Of a stretch of 38,609 bases of DNA, positions 34,992-38,609 are shown in pieces. Below the pieces are notes generated by a model, which was given only the letters and a program-made list of their open reading frames with translations, did no database searches and was not told where the DNA came from. Location of the stretch: positions 1 to 38,609 of the forward strand of contig CAVFGN010000019.1 in NCBI GenBank assembly GCA_963621965.1, in the 5' to 3' direction. The translations under genes were made by a program, and so were the position numbers. Source of the stretch: JAEELC01 sp963621965. Lineage in GTDB: Bacteria > Bacillota_I > Bacilli_A > Acholeplasmatales > Anaeroplasmataceae. Position 1 is the stretch's first letter. Every line of letters begins with the position of its first letter.

Positions 34992-35003
34992 GTTCGATAT
35001 CTT

Positions 35004-35032
35004 ATATTAGCATTTTTAAAAATTTTTTTCAA
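35004..35032 (-). promoter_or_regulatory. Promoter of the rimP-nusA-infB operon
   Basis: Minus strand: -35 TTGAAA, exactly 17 bases, -10 TAATAT. Transcription would start near 34997, giving a leader of about 55 bases that is mostly the hairpin at 34961-34991. Confidence 0.75.
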
Positions 35033-35050
35033 GCAGATTTGAAAAAATAC

Positions 35051-35455
35051 TTATTTCTTTTGTTGCTTTGCGTAATAATCTATAATTGATCTTCTCGTAA
35101 TAATACCAATAAATTTATTTCTGTCATCAACTACAGGAACATAATTTTGATCAATCGCAAGTTCCATTAAATCTTCCATATTATTATTTATAGAAATTGT
35201 CTTATAAGTTTTAATTCTATCTAAATCACTTATTTGTATTCTTTCGCTTTGTCTAAATGAAAAATCATTATCTTTCATTATCTGAAATAATATATCCGAC
35301 TCTGATAAAGTATATAAAAATTCACCATTTTCGCCAATTACTGGTAAATTTGTATATTTGCTTTTTTTCATAACTTCACAAGCTTGACGCATTGTATAAT
35401 TATACTCCAAATATACAATCACTGGTTTTGGTTTTAAGAAAAATAATACATTCAT
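35051..35455 (-). CDS. CBS-pair protein (nucleotide-sensing type)
   Basis: 134 residues from the ATG at 35455: two CBS motifs and nothing else, so it would fold as one Bateman module (about 8-60 and 78-130). Motifs include YTNLPVIGENGEFLYTLSESD in the first (LPVIGENG, SESDIL) and YVPVVDDRNKFIGIITRRSI in the second (VPVVDDRN, GIITRR). Stand-alone CBS pairs of this kind bind AMP, ATP or c-di-AMP and signal to partners; B. subtilis DarB (YkuL) is one example with similar layout. An AAGGTG lies six bases before this ATG; the GTG in it extends the frame by three codons but is unlikely to be the start. The ligand is not known. Confidence 0.88.
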   Translation of the reverse strand: MNVLFFLKPKPVIVYLEYNYTMRQACEVMKKSKYTNLPVIGENGEFLYTLSESDILFQIMKDNDFSFRQSERIQISDLDRIKTYKTISINNNMEDLMELAIDQNYVPVVDDRNKFIGIITRRSIIDYYAKQQKK

Positions 35456-35530
35456 ATCTAGCACCTTAATTCATATAAATTATAAGCCAAAATTATTGTA
35501 AAATTATGTGAAAACACTTTTATATTAAAA

Positions 35531-35586
35531 TTAATCAATTTTAGTCTTTCACGCCGTCTTTTGCGCCTTTTAAGTTAATTGATTAA
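35531..35586. repeat. 10-bp inverted repeat around the stop codon of the exported-protein gene
   Basis: TTAATCAATT (35531-35540) and AATTGATTAA (35577-35586) are perfect complements 36 bases apart, and the minus-strand stop codon lies just inside the right arm. It could form the 3' end of the exported-protein transcript; the T-run after it is weak, so I do not call a terminator. Confidence 0.4.
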
Positions 35587-37588
35587 ATTCTTCTTTAGTT
35601 TTTTCTATAGCACTACCTGAGCCATTATTTTTGATAGTTAATCCACCACTAGATAGGAAATAATAATATACCAAATTATTTGTTTGTATAGATCTCATAA
35701 CAGACAATGTAACTATTGTAGTAGCTGTTCCGTCAATATTAAAATACACATTAGATAATGTAAAGCCATCAGCAGTATTTACTGAAACATAACTAGACTT
35801 GTCATCATTTAAATAAGTGTAATCAATATCTTTAATTGTACCTATAGTTGTAGAATCAGATCCTGAATCACTATTAGTTCCAACATCCAAATAAACAAAA
35901 TATAGATTATTTTTGCCTGTATCATCACCTGCATATTTTGTAATGAAGAATTCATATCCATTATCAATATCTTCTTGCGTTACATCTACACCAAAATAAT
36001 AAGGCACATAGGCGTTAGTTCCACCATATATTATACAACCACACATATCATTTGAAAAATCTGTTTCCTGCTTATATGTTGTATTAGAAAAACCTGTAGA
36101 ATAATCTTTAGGCGTACTTCGCTTTAAACGAATAACAGAAATTGATGCATTTGTCAGACCATTTGTTTTGGTGTTTATAGCAACAAATTCAAATCGACCA
36201 GGTTTTGTAGGCGCAACCCATATTCCTCTTGCTGGTATAAACAAACTACCTTCCCAGTCACCGACTTTGGCATTATTAACAACTAAATAGTTATCGTTGC
36301 TTGATGGGAAACTTGTAGAACTACCTCCATCGCCAAAAGAAGTACCTGATAATACCATCGCTGTATCACCTTTACGATAAGTAGTGTCGGATGAAACAGG
36401 TGTTTTTAAATATGTTTTTATTTTATCTATATGTTCTGTATCCGAATTAACAGTAATTTGCGAATTACCTGCTGTTTTCATTTTATCAAAATCAACTTTT
36501 GACGAATCAAAATAATCTTCATTAACTTTAATTTCGCCGCCCGAATAATAACCAATATTTGTTCCTGTTGACGCAACAGGTATAGTAGATGCATTAGATG
36601 CGTTTATAGAGTTTCCACTACTTGTTACTGTGGTAGTTCCCGATCCGGAAACAAGAGTACCACTAGAGTCAAAATGAAATGGTATAGCGTATTTCTTTGC
36701 TAACACCATTTGATTAGAACTAATCATCGTAGGGGAAACAACTTTTACTTTTTCAAATAAGCTTCTTATATCCGTACTTGTTCCATAATCACTACCATTA
36801 CTACTGCCATTTTGACTCCAATCAATGCCAGTATTAGAACTATTATAATCCCCAATCAAACCGTACTTTGATATAGGATACGAATCATAATTTGTTACGC
36901 CTTGGCCAATAATAAGACTAGAATTTGCTACTCCGACTTGAGATAGATTTGAGTTTACATAACCACATATATAACCTACTAAGGTATTTTTATAAGATTC
37001 AATTTTAGCATTTGCAATTGTAAAATCAGTAACATTACTTGCTGAGTCTGCCGAATCATTATATTTTTTAATAACACCAAACATGCCGTTATATGAAGTT
37101 TGAATTTCACCATTTGATATAGTCTCAGTATGACTATCTAAAATAGCTTTAGAGGGTTTAATATATTTTTCGTTCGAATCAGGAAATGAAGTAGTTACAT
37201 ATAAATTATCAATTTTAAAACCATTTCCATTAAAATTTCCAATAAATGGATGAGAATCAATTCCAATTGTTGGAATAGGCGAGATTGTTCCGTCTACTTT
37301 TAAGTTTGACATATCAATATTTTGAGTAAGTTTAAAATAATAAACTTTAGAATCGAACATACCTATATCTTGTAGCCACGCAAGATTATATAAGTGTTTT
37401 GCACTAGATATTAAGTAAGGCTCATCGCTCGTTCCTTTTCCACCACCAAAATATGAAGAGTTCGCATTCATTTTTATAGTATCATCTTTACTTAAGTCGT
37501 TATTTGTAACATACCAAGCAAAAATCGAGGTAATAGTAGTGATTAAAATAATAACAAATGAAACTGTAGTAAATATTATTTTTTTCAT
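35570..37588 (-). CDS. Large exported surface protein with GLUG-like repeat region
   Basis: 672 residues. The N-terminus has a Lys-Lys start, a hydrophobic core (5-24) and then TSIFAWYVTNN, a signal with a probable cut after FA. The mature part begins with GGGKGTSDEPYLISSAKHL, leading to NIDMSNL and IGNFNGNGFKIDNLYV, the style of GLUG-type repeats found in cell-surface proteins and adhesins. A Ser/Thr/Gly/Asn-rich stretch follows (about 240-420) and a beta-rich C-terminal part. No sortase motif or C-terminal membrane anchor is seen, so it is secreted or held by partners. It shares one base with the gene before it, and both are under the c-di-GMP-I-type riboswitch. Confidence 0.8.
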   Translation of the reverse strand: MKKIIFTTVSFVIILITTITSIFAWYVTNNDLSKDDTIKMNANSSYFGGGKGTSDEPYLISSAKHLYNLAWLQDIGMFDSKVYYFKLTQNIDMSNLKVDGTISPIPTIGIDSHPFIGNFNGNGFKIDNLYVTTSFPDSNEKYIKPSKAILDSHTETISNGEIQTSYNGMFGVIKKYNDSADSASNVTDFTIANAKIESYKNTLVGYICGYVNSNLSQVGVANSSLIIGQGVTNYDSYPISKYGLIGDYNSSNTGIDWSQNGSSNGSDYGTSTDIRSLFEKVKVVSPTMISSNQMVLAKKYAIPFHFDSSGTLVSGSGTTTVTSSGNSINASNASTIPVASTGTNIGYYSGGEIKVNEDYFDSSKVDFDKMKTAGNSQITVNSDTEHIDKIKTYLKTPVSSDTTYRKGDTAMVLSGTSFGDGGSSTSFPSSNDNYLVVNNAKVGDWEGSLFIPARGIWVAPTKPGRFEFVAINTKTNGLTNASISVIRLKRSTPKDYSTGFSNTTYKQETDFSNDMCGCIIYGGTNAYVPYYFGVDVTQEDIDNGYEFFITKYAGDDTGKNNLYFVYLDVGTNSDSGSDSTTIGTIKDIDYTYLNDDKSSYVSVNTADGFTLSNVYFNIDGTATTIVTLSVMRSIQTNNLVYYYFLSSGGLTIKNNGSGSAIEKTKEEFNQLT

Positions 37589-38301
37589 TATTCACTATCC
37601 TCCAAAAAGAAATACAAGTCATCAATAAAATAAACTTTTTCAAAAGTTGTTTCTGTATTATCTTCATACAATTTCTTAATAAAAGAATCATTATATTTAA
37701 ATAATATGTAGTAATCAATTGTTACTGCGCTCTCTTCTACATTAAATAAATCAAATGTATTTACTCTAGTTGTATCAGTTATATAACCAAAATTCTTCTT
37801 CTCGCTTTGATCACTAAAACTTTGAACAACTAAATTCGTGCTATCAGTACCTAAATAATAAAAATCACATACGTTCGATAAATAGTTTTGATATGTTTTA
37901 CTAGTTTCATCATAAGTTATTTTGTTATCGGCATTAGAATTATTAGCCCTTATTTTTAAAGTTTTGTTAGTAGTTGATAATATAGAAATTTTATATATAA
38001 CATAATCAACATTGTCATATAGTAAATCATAGCCTTCAAGTTCTATATTATTTAAATCAATGTCTGATCCTAAAGTATATTTTTCTTCTTTTATCGATGA
38101 ATCATCGTTATATTCATAGTTTCTAACAGCTAAATATCTATTGATAATTCCACCTGAAAAATCAGCATATTTAGTATGCCCATTTATTCCATTTGCATTA
38201 GTAGAACTATTAGTTGTAAACCAAGCAAATGTAGTAGTAATAAAGACAATTGACACAAGTAAAAGAGATATTATAGATTTTATTAATTTAAAATTGTTCA
38301 T
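37588..38301 (-). CDS. Exported protein with FAWF-type signal, TasA/camelysin-like size
   Basis: 237 residues. Signal: LIKSIISLLLVSIVFI (about 5-20), then TTFAWFTTNSST, which matches the style of SipW-dependent signals where a variable FAYFTD or FAWFT motif follows the hydrophobic core. The mature part is beta-rich and acidic with many Asn, Thr and Tyr, and no anchoring motif. Size and signal fit a fibre- or matrix-type protein of the TasA/camelysin sort, but core similarity is not obvious by eye. AGGAGG lies six bases before the ATG. First gene of the riboswitch-controlled pair. Confidence 0.75.
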   Translation of the reverse strand: MNNFKLIKSIISLLLVSIVFITTTFAWFTTNSSTNANGINGHTKYADFSGGIINRYLAVRNYEYNDDSSIKEEKYTLGSDIDLNNIELEGYDLLYDNVDYVIYKISILSTTNKTLKIRANNSNADNKITYDETSKTYQNYLSNVCDFYYLGTDSTNLVVQSFSDQSEKKNFGYITDTTRVNTFDLFNVEESAVTIDYYILFKYNDSFIKKLYEDNTETTFEKVYFIDDLYFFLEDSE

Positions 38302-38318
38302 AAATACCTCCTAAAAAT

Positions 38319-38345
38319 AAAAAAATTGCAAGCACTTACTTGCAA
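38319..38345 (-). terminator. Intrinsic terminator (expression platform) of the c-di-GMP-I-type riboswitch
   Basis: Minus strand: a perfect 7-bp stem (TTGCAAG / CTTGCAA) with a six-base loop and seven T residues. Its 5' arm uses the last bases of the aptamer (CAGTTGC), so aptamer folding and terminator folding compete. Ligand binding should thus allow read-through, an on-switch arrangement. Confidence 0.88.
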
Positions 38346-38408
38346 CTGGCTGACCAATCGGTCCCTATAGCTTTGTGTCGCTAGATTACTCTAGTTTTAC
38401 CATCTTCA
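38341..38408 (-). ncRNA. Probable c-di-GMP-I riboswitch (GEMM-I type)
   Basis: Minus strand features match the class: GGTAAAAC, a stem with a GNRA loop (CTAGA-GTAA-TCTAG), then CGACACAAAGCTATAGGG (tetraloop receptor and conserved GAC-CAAAGC), a short second stem (GACC / GGTC) and CAGCCAGTTGC at the 3' end. It is followed by a terminator that overlaps the 3' bases and then by two exported surface proteins, a frequent target of c-di-GMP control. Confidence 0.78.
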
Positions 38409-38436
38409 TTTTACAATACATCTATTTGTTTGTAAA
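38408..38436 (-). promoter_or_regulatory. Promoter of the riboswitch / exported-protein transcript
   Basis: Minus strand: -35 TTTACA, exactly 17 bases, -10 TAAAAT, so that transcription starts right at the 5' end of the riboswitch. Confidence 0.75.
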
Positions 38437-38609
38437 CACAAAAAAATGTCATACAATTATAAAAGCCTGCATAAATTAATAGATAGGAAATCGTTACCTC
38501 TAACCCGGAATTAGCAATGAAGTTTTATTAATACTTTTGTCTATATCCTCTCGAAGAACAAAGTGAAATCTAAAAGATTTCAACTTAAGTGTTAACACAC
38601 TCTTATTTA
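38437..38609. other. Right-edge stretch without a recognisable gene
   Basis: Stop codons occur in all frames. A small perfect hairpin GAAATCT-AAA-AGATTTC lies near 38564-38580 and a palindrome GTGTTAACAC at about 38591-38600. I recognise no tRNA or rRNA. It may be a long untranslated region of a gene beyond the edge. Confidence 0.5.

Noticed and set aside
1..38609. Mollicute genetic code (TGA as Trp)
   Set aside because: All recognised proteins are full length under the standard code and contain TGG tryptophans, so there is no sign of TGA read-through.
1..38609. CRISPR array, insertion sequence, tRNA or rRNA genes
   Set aside because: I saw no regularly spaced direct repeats, no transposase-like protein, no terminal inverted repeats around genes and no cloverleaf or rRNA consensus.

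Overview
The window is AT-rich, gene-dense bacterial chromosome, almost all of it transcribed from the minus strand. Gene order and regulatory RNAs point to a low-GC Firmicute of the Bacilli / Erysipelotrichia / RF39-like type. The evidence is the rimP-nusA-ylxR-ylxQ-infB-rbfA operon, a T-box in front of ileS, a sepF next to ileS, an FMN riboswitch in front of a RibU-type transporter, and a probable c-di-GMP-I riboswitch. The proteins read through at full length with the standard code and tryptophan is TGG, so this is not a TGA=Trp mollicute. No taxon can be assigned from sequence reading alone.

Layout from left to right. 1-1573: a small operon of two membrane proteins and a TetR regulator that runs off the window. 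1655-3078: enolase with its terminator and promoter. 3190-3784: a lipoprotein gene broken by about three frameshifts. 3861-4710: a riboflavin-type ECF S component under an FMN riboswitch with a clear terminator. 4723-6867: an S9-family peptidase. 6971-10502: a two-gene heterodimeric ABC exporter, divergent from a LysR regulator (10544-11404) with a palindromic operator between them. 11411-12874: a C69 dipeptidase. 12939-17077: a compact cassette of a UvrD-like helicase, a coiled-coil protein and an alpha/beta hydrolase. 17195-17557: a fragment of an AAA_14/DUF4143 ATPase. 17689-23731: a T-box-led unit of ileS, surE, an unknown gene, deoC and deoD.

23734-29391 is the most interesting region. 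Three genes match the Wadjet/MksBEF-type condensin proteins JetA (kleisin), JetB (KITE) and JetC (SMC-like ATPase). They are followed directly by sepF, the FtsZ membrane-anchor gene. The nuclease subunit JetD, which makes Wadjet a plasmid-cutting defence system, is absent from the window. The set has its own strong promoter, embedded in the terminator of ychF. The setting (ychF, sepF, ileS) is housekeeping, which suggests a chromosome-organising or division-linked condensin rather than a defence island.

29418-35455 carries ychF, the translation/transcription operon rimP to rbfA (with a strong hairpin in its leader), and a CBS-pair protein. 35531-38436 carries two exported surface proteins that share an N-terminal FAW(F/Y) export signal and are controlled by a probable c-di-GMP-I riboswitch overlapping a terminator.

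Several genes have their true start a few codons inside the longest open frame: a GTG in that frame is really part of an AGGTG-type Shine-Dalgarno sequence, and the likely start is the following ATG or TTG. I give the starts I think are used.
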